NCBI GenBank assembly: GCA_036873755.1
Contig: JAVTVY010006840.1
Coordinates: forward strand, 1-64,000
From: Hanleya hanleyi
Taxonomy: Eukaryota; Mollusca; Polyplacophora; Lepidopleurida; Hanleyidae
Length of the DNA: 64,000 nt
Reading direction: 5' to 3'
Part shown: piece by piece, positions 47,390 through 55,797 of the stretch
Layout: each line of letters begins with the position of its first letter
How positions within the stretch are numbered: position 1 is the first letter of the stretch
Program-made: the position numbers and the translations under genes
The notes under the pieces: generated by a model
Told to the model about the DNA's origin: nothing
The model's database searches: none
What the model saw: only the letters and a program-made list of their open reading frames with translations

Positions 47390-48611
47390 CCAATCCTAAT
47401 TTTACATGCACCTGCACATGACATGATCTCTCCAGAGGAGCGCTTCACTTTGACACCTCCCACCACCCATTTGGACCAATAGTGGCCCACCTCGACCCCA
47501 AAACGTCCATTCCCATGCCCGGTTTTACTGAGCAAGTGCAAAATGACGTCGGTTCTGCGTCAAGTCATCCCGTCAGATGCTCCCTCACGAGTGCTTCACA
47601 CTGATACCTCACTCGACGCAATCGGACAATTATGGACTCATCTAGACTCCAAAATGTCTCCCACGGGCTTGTCTATGTATCACGCATGCGCAATTCACAC
47701 TTTTCAACAAATTTCAGCCAATGGCTTCGAGGCCCCTATCATCGTGTTCTACGTGGTTAGACAAAAAAAAATGCCACACTCCATACCGCAAAAGGCCATG
47801 TGTGGGTTCCCCATTGGGCAAATTCGCAAATGTTCGAATCAGTGAAGATCACCCGGAGTTCGGCCTACAGAGGTTTCGCCTAGTCCGAATTGTCTTCCTT
47901 GCCTCCAGATGGCAGCACGATCGATCCGAAAAGAAAGGGGAATTCCCACAGCAGCGCCGCAATTTTGTTTGTTTATTTTTTTTGCGCAGACATACTGGAC
48001 ACGACACGGTCGTCCCTGTGGTCGCACTAACCATAGACTCGTAATAACATCGTACAACACCTATAGGTTATATTTATTACTATAAGTCTTAATTCCCATG
48101 TATTCATGTATTTTTTTCGTGCCAAAACGGTTTTGGGGATTTTCCTTCTCTCGCTGTATGGCTATGTGGAGAAACTGAGGGTTTCCCATTTGCCATTTTT
48201 GCTGGGCATAGTCCCGGAAATATTGTCGGGGACCATGTTTGATGACGTGCATTCCGGGAGATTAACATTGTCACTGGGTTATCTTGGCTTCGATTACCTA
48301 CCGGGCATTTCCGGAGATGACCGGACATTGCCGAAGATGACCGGACATTGCCGGACATTCCCGGAGATTCTGCCGACCACACGCGTAGTTGAAGTCTCGG
48401 GATTACTTTCTCTCCGCGGAGGCTTCTTCCCGGAAGTGACCAAATCACCGCCACCGCATCATCGCGGAAGAATACATCCGCAGGAGTCATTTCTGGTCAC
48501 GTGACCAAAAGTGCCGGAACTATAGTGACCTTGACCTTTGTGACCTCCCCGTGACCTCAATATTCAAATTTTTGAGGTCGATACTAATTCAAATGCTCTT
48601 ATATTACTACT
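47390..48611. repeat. Element 2 right terminal inverted repeat
   Basis: Inverted partner of 44,042-45,220. It contains CACGCATGCGCAATT (47,681), TTTGTTTGTTTATTTTTTTT (47,965), TTTATTACTATAAGTCTTAA (48,073), CCGGACATTGCCG units (48,320-48,360) and CTCCGCGGAGGCTTCTTCC (48,412). Confidence 0.8.
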
Positions 48612-48617
48612 AAGCCC

Positions 48618-49431
48618 CTAGCAAATTTAGTGTCGATATAGCATATTCCATAATATTCTACAGTTTTGATTGCGGATAATGTATATCTAGAGTTTCATGA
48701 ACTATATCGCCATTTCAATTTTTTGCAACTGTGTAGCGTCTGTGTAGATTTTCTACCAGATCCGATAACATTGGAGAGATAGGACGAGAGTTAGAAAACA
48801 GTTGATATTTTGTGCAACTGTACGTAAAATCGCCAAAATATCCTTTAACATCTACATCTACAATAACATCTACATGTATGTTGAAGTTGGCAACCGCCAT
48901 CCCCCATAATGCAGACCTGTATTCTCCGTACTCTCTGTACCAACCGTTTAATATAACAGCCAATGAACGGGCGGCCTTATAGCGTGCTTCGTCGGACTTT
49001 GAAGTGGAAATACGCTGTAGAACGATATCTTTGATGTGCTCACTGAATGGACACGTAGGCATCTCTCTAGTCAAAACAATGATGGCTGCTCACAACTAGA
49101 GTTCAAAGGGGATGAAATATACGACAAATCGCTGGTTTCTAATTTTTTCAAATTTGGGCATATTTGGAAAGGTCATGAGGTCATGAAGTCTGTTCGTAAT
49201 TATATTAATAACCGACTGATCTTAGTCCTGAGGAAGTCGTCTTCTGTCATGGCTCGAATTTGTCAGACGATCCATGACTAGGGATGATGACCACAGCATG
49301 TAAATATATATGTGTGCTAACTGTGACCTCTTCTGACAAACCTATATCTGTTCTCTTTTGAATACGCCTATACGCAGAAATCATTTTCACTGAACCCTAT
49401 GGAATATTCTTGCGTGTGTAGTAGTGTTACG
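48618..49431. repeat. Copy B of the dispersed family, right part
   Basis: It starts CTAGCAAATTTAGTGTCG, comparable to CTCTAAAATATTTTGTG after the parallel site in copy A (31,706). 49,280-49,431 matches 33,520-33,690. A 119-codon minus frame (48,715-49,074) has no recognised domain. Confidence 0.6.
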
Positions 49432-50850
49432 GAAAATTGGCGTAATAGCGCCTCACTGCGCATGCGCGAGATGGGGCGTGACCTTGGGGGCATGTATTTC
49501 TCCGCGGTGATGCGGTCTGGCGGTGATGCGGTCTGCCTCCGCGGACCGAAAGTAGTCCCAAAACCGTGGGTTTTCGTGGAAGTGTTCGGCAATCTGTAGG
49601 GACCGCTAGTGGACCGATTGGGTCGAGTGAGGTATCAAAGTGAAGCATTCGTGAAGGGGCATCTGATGGGATGGGTGTGGAGTTGAAATATCGGCATTCT
49701 GCGCATGCGCGGTGGCCAAAGGGTATGGAAATAGACGTTTTGGAGCTAGGGGAGTCGCTAATGAGCCGATGGGGTCATATGAGGTATCCATGTGAAGCAT
49801 TCATGAAGGGGCATCTGACTGGACTAGTGGCTCGAGCGTTGTCACCATTCTACGCATGCGCAGACAGGGAATTGTGGGAAAAGGGTATGGAAATAGACGT
49901 TTTGGGATCTAGGGGAGCCCCTAATGGGCCGATGGAGTTGTACGAGGTATCAATGTGAAGCCTATGTGAGGGGGCATGTTACTGGACTAGTGGCTCGAGC
50001 GTTGTCACCATTCTACGCATGAGCAGGCAGGGAATTGTGGGAAAAGTGTATGGAAATAGACGTTTTGGGATGTAGGTGAGCCACGAGTGGGCCGATTGGA
50101 TCGAGTGAGGTATCAATGTGAAGCATTCGTGAAGGGGCATCTGATGGGCTGGGTGTGGGATTGAAATATCGGTATTCTGCGCATGCGCGGTGGCCAAAGG
50201 GTATGGAAATAGACGTTTTGGGATCTAGGGGAGTCCCTAATGGTCCAATGGAGTTGTATGAGGTATCAATGTGAAGCCTATGTGAGGAGGCATCTTACTG
50301 GACTAGTGGCTCGGCCGTTGTCACCATTCTGCGCATGCGCAAGCAGGAATTGTGGGAAAAGGGTGTGGAAATAGACATTTTGGGGTCTAGGTGAGCCCCT
50401 AATGATCCTATGGTGTCGCACGAGGTCTTATTTTGAAGCTCTCGTGAGGGAGCATCCGCCTGGACTAGTGTGTCGTTCGTGTTCAACATTCTGCGCATGC
50501 GCAGACAGGGAATTGTGGGAAAAGGGTATGGAAGTAGACGTTTTGGGGTCTAGGTAGGCCCCTAATGGTCTGATGGGGTCGAGTGAGGTATCGTGAAAGA
50601 GCATCCGCCTGGGTGGATGTGACGTAAAACTGACGTCATTCTGCACATGCGCAATATACTAAATATATGGAAATAGACATTTTGGCGACGATATGGGTCA
50701 CCATGGGTCCGATGGAGTCGTCTGATGTCTTATTTTGAAGTTCGCGTTGAGGAGCATCCGACTGTGCTAATGGTTCGTCCGTGTTCAAGAGTCTGCGCAT
50801 GCGTAGTCTGGCCGTAATATAGAAAGCAGGCACTTTGGGGGTGCGTGGGA
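49432..50850. repeat. Element 1 left TIR: approximately 160-bp tandem units with TGCGCATGCGC motifs
   Basis: About eight units contain GTGAAGCATTCGTGAAGGGG, TGGAAATAGACGTTTTGGG and a TGCGCATGCGC palindrome at 49,457, 49,693, 50,178, 50,331 and 50,492. Degenerate versions lie at about 49,853, 50,013, 50,641 and 50,793. The outer part has CTCCGCGGTGATGCGGTC (49,500). Open frames here are repeat artefacts. Confidence 0.85.
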
Positions 50851-50999
50851 GTGTGTTTGACCCACCACTAGGGGTGCATGGTTGTGGTTGGGTGGGTTTG
50901 TGACGTCACTTCCGGGTTTCACTAAAACTACCTCCGAACCCAGAAGAGTTCCAATTTTCCCGTAGACGTCCGTATGTTCAACCTCCGGGTTTTTTCCCG

Positions 51000-51080
51000 C
51001 CCCGGCCCGGCTCGGCAGGCCCCGGCCGCAGCGCGCGCGCGCGGGGATGATCTGATGCTGCAGCGCGCGCGCTCGTCATT
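51000..51080. other. GC-rich, alternating CG tract
   Basis: CCCCGGCCCGGCTCGGC followed by two runs of (CG)n (AGCGCGCGCGCGCGG and AGCGCGCGCGCTCG). It stands out sharply from the AT-rich surroundings. Possible CpG-island-like promoter or Z-DNA-prone segment of element 1. Confidence 0.7.
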
Positions 51081-51256
51081 AGCGGCAGTGCGTGGATGCA
51101 TGTCGGGTCAAAAGGTCAAAGGTCACATCCAGGTCAAACGTTCTCCCTTTCGGCAAGGTTCGGAGGGGACAATGTTGCGGTATCGATATATACAGAGCTT
51201 GAACCCCCAAAAAGGGGATTGTAAATGCACCTGGGAAGGATGGGCAGTTCCATTTG

Positions 51257-51345
51257 GACCAATCAGCGGTCGAGTTAAAGAGCCAATCAGCGGTCGAGAA
51301 AAAGAACCAATCAGCGGTCGAACAATCAGCCAATCCAATTGGGGT
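51257..51345 (+). promoter_or_regulatory. CCAAT-box array upstream of the plus-strand small ORF
   Basis: ACCAATCAGCGGTCGA is present three times at spacings of about 24-26 bp (51,259; 51,282; 51,308), followed by CAGCCAATCCAATTGG. CCAATCA/G is the core of NF-Y sites. A TATAACTTATAG stretch lies about 160 bp downstream (51,498). Together they look like a promoter for the gene ending at 51,762. Confidence 0.5.
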
Positions 51346-51456
51346 ACTCACGGTGTGCTTTCGCCTACGTCCGCGCCTACATCCGGGTTCTCGTACACCC
51401 GGGTAATGTTTTCTGGACACGGATGGGTTAGCTTTGGCTCAATTCTAGGCCACTGA

Positions 51457-51762
51457 TTGGCTAATACGGTGTTCAAAACCAGTTTCATGCATTATGTTCA
51501 TATAACTTATAGTAATAAACTTAATCTATACGTGTTGGACGAGTCTTCACTCACCGTCTTCCTTTACACGCACCTCAATGAAATGCCCGCTCCAAACCTA
51601 GACCAAAACACGTACTTGGTCTGTGGGCTGATTTCATTGGCTCTCTATTTTACTATAGTGCTCTTGCATTCGACATTGATGGGTTACATTTTGGCCCCAT
51701 CCTACACCACTGATTTCAGTTTGACTGAATCTCCACATTGGGCATTTATGCATTATGAATAA
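51457..51762 (+). CDS. Candidate small membrane protein of element 1 (unrecognised)
   Basis: A 101-codon frame. Given the TATA-like sequence at 51,498, translation more likely starts at the Met at 51,583, giving 59 residues. It has one clear hydrophobic membrane segment (YLVCGLISLALYFTIVLLHS), preceded by a short polar N-terminus (MPAPNLDQNT) and followed by about 30 polar/aromatic residues. The stop codon overlaps an AATAAA poly(A) signal (GAATAAAAC), as in compact viral genes. It converges on the minus-strand late genes. I know no family for it; a virion or egress-related membrane protein is only a guess. Part of the upstream DNA resembles the element 2 TIR. Confidence 0.45.
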   Translation: MANTVFKTSFMHYVHITYSNKLNLYVLDESSLTVFLYTHLNEMPAPNLDQNTYLVCGLISLALYFTIVLLHSTLMGYILAPSYTTDFSLTESPHWAFMHYE

Positions 51763-51794
51763 AACACACAAGACAGGGTTTTTTGGTGAGATCT

Positions 51795-51812
51795 CATTTT
51801 GTTTTTTATTCA
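51795..51812 (-). terminator. Likely poly(A) signal for the minus-strand late unit
   Basis: GTTTTTTATTCAG on the plus strand reads CTGAATAAAAAAC on the minus strand, about 140 bp past the protease stop. It lies about 35 bp from the poly(A) signal of the convergent plus-strand gene. Confidence 0.5.
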
Positions 51813-51844
51813 GTAACAACAACAACGTGAGAACAACCACGTGA

Positions 51845-51962
51845 AAACTAAAGCCCAGAACAGGGGGCTTGTACATTGAAAGAACTGAAGCCCAGAACAG
51901 GGGGCTTGTAAACTTAAGCCCAGAACAGGGGGCTTATACATTGAAAGAACTTAAACCCAGAA
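51845..51962. repeat. Tandem repeat derived from the protease gene 3' end, about 4 copies
   Basis: AAGCCCAGAACAGGGGGCTT with partly retained GTACATTGAAAGAAC is repeated downstream of the protease stop. The last coding bases (AAACCCAGAACGCGGCTTGT...) are the diverged first copy, so the 3' tip of the gene was amplified into its own untranslated region. Confidence 0.75.
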
Positions 51963-52419
51963 CGCGGCTTGTACATTGAAATGATGGGCGGCCCAGTCAT
52001 ATACGAGTACATCGCGGTCCTCGGCCTTGGGGTACTCGTCAAACATCTGTACGATGGTAGATAAGGGTCTTCCCCGGCATCGATGGTACAGGTAAAACAA
52101 GCAATATTGTCCGCACACGCTACCGGTCAGGCTTTGCAATGCTTGACTGTTCCAACACCACATCTCTGTGCCTTGATCCATGAAGTCTGTTAAATCGGGA
52201 TGGAGGGTTGGCAGGCCGGTCAAAGTATTCGCCCTGCTGTTCTGTCAAGTACACGCCCACCCAATGTTCACCGGGCCGATCCATCGGGTCCGTGTTGAGA
52301 ACGTAAGCAGCAGGATACATACGGTCTAATGGGAACACATCTCGGGCGAACACCCTTTGAAAGACCATACGTGTCTCTGGGTCATTCTCCAGCACGGTGG
52401 TTATCTGGTCTGTATCCAT
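51951..52419 (-). pseudogene. Adenain-like cysteine protease, frameshifted
   Basis: Maturation protease of the adenovirus/Polinton type, expected to cleave virion precursors in the assembling capsid. The ATG at 52,419 is one base from the MCP stop. The His box is GEHWVGVYL, the acidic position is in EYFD, and the Cys box is GSVCGQYCLFYL. The order His, Asp/Glu, Cys and the size (about 155 residues) fit the family. One small indel near 52,215-52,222 puts the His and Cys halves in different frames; family comparison suggests a few codons were lost there. All catalytic residues are otherwise visible. C-terminus AAHHFNVQAAFWV. Confidence 0.8.
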
Positions 52420-52420
52420 G

Positions 52421-53732
52421 TTAGGTGGAGAAGCCACACAGCACGTTGCGCGCTTTGTCCACTTGAATGATGTTGTCAAACTCGGCGTAGCAGATCACAT
52501 TGACGGTGCTCCGGAGGGCTCGTGAAAGTGGATTTCCAACCGTAAATTGCCTTGCTTGGCCAGGGCCAGCTGATGGTCGTTCTCTAAGGTGGGGTCAGAT
52601 CGAAACAGAACAACATGTATCCGTTCCCGTAGTCCTCCCGACTGATGAAATTCCCTTCGTCCTGGTTGATTTGACCGGTGGCTGTAAACAGGCTCTGATA
52701 GGCTCGAATGAAATTCGCGCGCCCAAAGTTCGGGTTAAGGCCGTGGCTGGCACCTGTTGTCCATCCACATGCAGGGCCACAAAATTGATGCCGAAATGTT
52801 TAAAGTCAAACGGATTCTCTGGGTAGGCTCCACTGAAACTGGTATTTTCCACACAGGCCAGGATCAATCGCTTGGGTAGTTCTCCCAGGAACAGGTTTTC
52901 TTTGTTGGCGCTCATATTTCCAGCAGACACAGAGAACACTTTGGTTTGTACACGTCGGATAGGGTACTGGGCTGGTTTTGTTTCCAAGGCTTTCATGTGT
53001 CCCAATTGAACGGCTGGATTCGGTTTCACTTTTCGGACATACAGGACTGCGTCTTCGATGACAATCTTATAGTCAGCTGCATGCCCCTCTACGTTAGTGG
53101 CCATCAAGGCGAAGGTCGGAGGCGCCCGTATCAGTCGGATTTTGATGGGGATCTTGTTCAAGAGGTATCGGTCTTGCATGAACATGTCTGCGTGCAGTCG
53201 ACCGATGAGATCCTACCGCGACGCCGTTCGCGGTCAAAGCCTTCCGTTTGCTATATCCCGTATTGTCGTTCTCTGCGCCCATGTGCTCGGCTTTCTCCTG
53301 GTAGAATAAAGCGGCTGTCAGTTGAGATTTTTTAGCCTCTCGTCCATGCGACAACAGCGTCTCGATGTAGGCTCGATAGGGGTACGTGTTGGTCGAGTCA
53401 CTGATGAGTTTGTCGCTGAGAAATATATCCACCTGTTGAAACATCGAGTGCAGCCAGAGATTCGTCGGGCCCACCGTTGCTTGGTCGGCGATTCTGGTGC
53501 CATCTCCATTGACGATCTTGGCTTTCACATACAAGTATGTATGGGCTAAATCCACATAGGCCGTATCCGCATTACTGATGGTGAACTCGATGGGCCCTGT
53601 TGCGTTGATGCTGGACAGCGGGAGATGCTCCACCGATAATCCTTGTTCGGCACTGGTCTGTGTGGGCGGGACGGTCCACAAATCAAATTCACTGTTGGTG
53701 GAGGGGCAGGACTCGGCGTGGATCAAGGACAT
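52421..53732 (-). pseudogene. Major capsid protein (hexon-like, double jelly-roll type), several frameshifts
   Basis: It forms the capsid shell of Polintons/adintoviruses. It belongs to the group often annotated 'F54H12.2-like' in invertebrates. The N-terminus (MSLIHAESCPSTNSEFDLWT) and the segments AYVDLAHTYLYVKAKIV, NTYPYRAYIETLLSHG and MFMQDRYLLNKIPIKIRLI are characteristic. The C-terminal part has DKARNVLCGFST before the stop at 52,421. The total span (about 437 codons) matches the family. Reading is interrupted by single-base-type indels near 53,215, 52,740, 52,590 and 52,515; two are in C- or G-runs. No in-frame nonsense codons were noticed apart from those caused by the shifts. The ATG is 2 bases after the pX-like stop. 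Confidence 0.85.
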
Positions 53733-53734
53733 GT

Positions 53735-54139
53735 TTAAGAAAAGATATCCCGGATCTTCGATGTGCGTCGTCGCTGGGTCGGTCGTCGACTGGTGCGTGG
53801 TCTCGGTGGGGCAGGTCTTTTATTCCCTACGGTGCGTTGTGCTTTGGCCACCAAGACGCCTCCCGCTTCTTTGGCCCGCCGTTTCAAGGCTTCTTTGGGT
53901 GCCGTACCCCCCAAGACATCACCGGCCACTTGCAGTCCACTGCGTACCGCTTGTTTGCCGATTGCTTTCACCCCACGCGTCACCAAGGGCAGGAACGTTT
54001 TGACGATGCTCCCGAGTATGTTCCCCAGTCCATGTCCACGTTGCATGCGTGCACCACTAAAAACCGGAAAGCCACCTCCGGCCTGTTGGGCATAGTAGTC
54101 CATATACCTGCGTGCATCGCACTCGTAAGGCACCTTCAT
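53735..54139 (-). CDS. pX-like virion core / minor capsid protein
   Basis: 134 codons, intact. The N-terminal part has YMDYYAQQAGGGFPVFSGAR and a QRGHGLGNIL stretch, the middle is an Ala/Val/Gly-rich amphipathic region (VTRGVKAIGKQAVRSGLQVA), and the C-terminus is strongly basic (RPRTSRRPTQRRRTSK). This matches small basic proteins next to the MCP in adintovirus/Polinton loci that are compared to adenovirus pX/pVI, thought to bind DNA in the core or act on membranes. Its start overlaps the penton stop by one base (TAATG), implying coupled expression. Assignment is by position and composition. Confidence 0.65.
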   Translation of the reverse strand: MKVPYECDARRYMDYYAQQAGGGFPVFSGARMQRGHGLGNILGSIVKTFLPLVTRGVKAIGKQAVRSGLQVAGDVLGGTAPKEALKRRAKEAGGVLVAKAQRTVGNKRPAPPRPRTSRRPTQRRRTSKIRDIFS

Positions 54140-54924
54140 TATACAAAGTGGGGAGCACGTGCTTGTCGAAAATGAAGCACCACCACTTTCCCGCGTTCGA
54201 ATGCCACCGGTCGTCCCGTGTCATCTCTTATATCCACCGTGATCGTGTTGATGTGGGTTTGTCGTACGGGCAGGTAGAGCATGTGGGTGAAACTGTGGGT
54301 GACTTGATCTCCATACAACTTTTTAATGGGCACCACCCGTAACAGAGGTGTGTTGATATCGCCCACGATGTGGTTGTCCACCACGTCCGAGTAGACGTAG
54401 AGTCCGTACATACCCGACTTCATATCCATCGGGATCTCGCCTTGGTGGGCGGTGGGACCAGCGAACGTCCGTAGATCGAAGCCCAGCATTTGCTGTAGGA
54501 TAGGACTCAGTACGACACTCGCGTTGGCGGTGACGATAAGCTCTGCCTTGTCGTTGTGTGCGTTGTAATCGAAGTTCACGTGATTCTTGAAGGGATAGGC
54601 TTTGATGGGTTTTGAAGTATTCGTGACCTCCCGTAGAGCCTTATAATGCAACAGTCTTGACAGCTCACCCATGAACTCCTTGGTAGTATCGTATTGGCCT
54701 TCGGGGAGGGTGAGTCGGGTGTCTTTTCCTTCGTAGGTCACCTCGTACCACACTTCATTGGCTCGCACGTTGTACCACGAGTAAGGGTATTGGATATCCA
54801 CGAGGCCACATTCCCATCGTCCAGGTAAATGCAACGGTTGCGGTAACTGGGTCACGTACTTGGCCACGGTGTTGTCAGGAAACACATCCAGCGAACTGTT
54901 ACTGGGTAGGGTGAGGTAAAACAT
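54139..54924 (-). CDS. Penton / minor capsid protein (single jelly-roll type)
   Basis: 261 codons, intact, at the usual length. It forms the capsid vertices in Polinton/adintovirus-type virions. Characteristic segments: MFYLTLPSNSSLDVFPDNT at the start, WECGLVDIQYPYSWYNV, a MYGLYVYSDVV near residue 180 and TVDIRDDTGRPVAFERGKVV near the end. All are patterns I recall from the conserved penton-like protein of these elements. It sits between the proline-rich protein and the pX-like gene, the standard order. No break or odd composition. Confidence 0.82.
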   Translation of the reverse strand: MFYLTLPSNSSLDVFPDNTVAKYVTQLPQPLHLPGRWECGLVDIQYPYSWYNVRANEVWYEVTYEGKDTRLTLPEGQYDTTKEFMGELSRLLHYKALREVTNTSKPIKAYPFKNHVNFDYNAHNDKAELIVTANASVVLSPILQQMLGFDLRTFAGPTAHQGEIPMDMKSGMYGLYVYSDVVDNHIVGDINTPLLRVVPIKKLYGDQVTHSFTHMLYLPVRQTHINTITVDIRDDTGRPVAFERGKVVVLHFRQARAPHFV

Positions 54925-54957
54925 GGCGACTGAGCTGTCCTGCTGCTGCTGTTGGTT

Positions 54958-55797
54958 TTAATAGGTGTTCCAGGCCTTGGGCGGTTGTGTCCGGCGTCGT
55001 GTTCGTCGCGTTGACTTGCTACGTGTCACGGCTCTGGAGATGTGGGGTGTCCTGATCAAGGGTGGTTTTTTAAAGGTCTGAAAAGAAGGTGCCCGTTGTG
55101 GTGGTGGAGTTTTGGGGGGTGACTCCGGTTCCCATTCGGATTCCCAAGAAGGTAGTGGGCCACTCGGCGATTGCTGGGTTCGCTGCATAAAGGCCCAGCG
55201 GTGGGGGTTCCCCACCAATTCCTGTGGTACATGCATGTCTTTCAAGCCTTGAGCGAAGACCTCCCATTCTCGAGGATCCGTGTGCGATCTGCGTTTACGC
55301 ATCAGGTCATTCACTAAATCCGTCATGTGGGTGCCGGGGACCACCTGATTCTGTACCAGGAGTTCGCCTTTATCATTCCAAGTCATGTTAGGATTCTGTT
55401 TCATCCGTTTTAATACCAGGCCAGCTTGTTTCTTGAACGATGCAGGTACACTCTTCAGCACTTCGTCTTCCACCCACTGTGGGGCTGTGGGTGGTACCCC
55501 TGGTAATGGCGGCTGTTGGAGCGGTACTGAGGTCGGCGGTGTGTCACGTGGTGGTGGTGGTGGTGGTGGTGGGGTAGAGAGGGTTTTGTATTGGTCCATG
55601 AACGTCATGTACCGTTGAAGCGTCTCATTGTACCGTTGTACTTTCTCACTGTCGCTTAACCCCGGTCTCTGTAAGATCTGTTGCATCTCTCCATCGAGGG
55701 TGTTTATGGTCTTCACCGTAGGTGGGACAGGGTAGGGCGATTGGAGGTTTTGAAGGAATCGTGGTTCGACGAGGACCATTTTCTTCGTGTGGTTCAT
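54958..55797 (-). CDS. Conserved proline-rich Polinton/adintovirus protein, function unknown
   Basis: 279 codons, intact. The N-terminal KKMVLVEPRFLQNL is a recurrent signature in these loci. A helical segment with LQRYMTFMDQYKTL is followed by a poly-Pro tract (residues about 76-83) and a second Pro-rich stretch. A middle domain has WNDKGELLVQNQVVPGTHM and DLVNDLMRKRRS, then VGNPHRWAFMQRT. The C-terminus is Ser/Arg/Pro-rich and basic. A structural or scaffold role is likely from its place in the virion cluster, but unproven. Its ATG overlaps the upstream gene stop by 4 bases (ATGA). The poly-Pro tract corresponds to a (GGT)n run at 55,550-55,575. Confidence 0.6.
   Translation of the reverse strand: MNHTKKMVLVEPRFLQNLQSPYPVPPTVKTINTLDGEMQQILQRPGLSDSEKVQRYNETLQRYMTFMDQYKTLSTPPPPPPPPRDTPPTSVPLQQPPLPGVPPTAPQWVEDEVLKSVPASFKKQAGLVLKRMKQNPNMTWNDKGELLVQNQVVPGTHMTDLVNDLMRKRRSHTDPREWEVFAQGLKDMHVPQELVGNPHRWAFMQRTQQSPSGPLPSWESEWEPESPPKTPPPQRAPSFQTFKKPPLIRTPHISRAVTRSKSTRRTRRRTQPPKAWNTY

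Larger units (their letters stand above)
44042..48611. mobile_element. Element 2: Polinton-like, 4.57 kb, with TIRs of about 1.2 kb and 6-bp target duplication
   Basis: It starts AGTAGTAATATAACAGC and ends CTCTTATATTACTACT. AAGCCC flanks both sides (44,036-44,041 and 48,612-48,617). Polintons are known for 6-bp target duplications and AG...CT-type ends, so the boundaries fit. The TIRs share GGTCAAGGTCACTATAGTT, CCGCG.TGATGCGGT and the TCCGG-rich tract. Between the TIRs are ACGCCTTA arrays, a hairpin and a decayed zinc-finger gene. No polymerase, integrase or capsid gene is left, so it is a non-autonomous deletion derivative. Confidence 0.82.

Noticed and set aside
47543..48044. Open frames in the right TIR of element 2 as genes
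   Set aside because: The same frames appear in the inverted copy at 44.5-45.15 kb and are broken differently. They are TIR sequence without protein-like features.
49420..49426. AGTAGT at 49,420 as the left tip of element 1
   Set aside because: The following TAGTGTTACG is also in the sister repeat at 33,655-33,665, so these bases belong to the flank. The element tip seems lost.
50974..51456. 160-codon plus frame in the GC-rich tract
   Set aside because: It spans the CG repeats and the CCAAT array and looks like regulatory or TIR DNA. The frame is probably open because GC-rich DNA has few stops.
53578..54175. Overlapping plus-strand frames of 141 and 171 codons opposite MCP and pX-like genes
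   Set aside because: Shadow frames of the minus-strand virion genes, which have clear family signatures.
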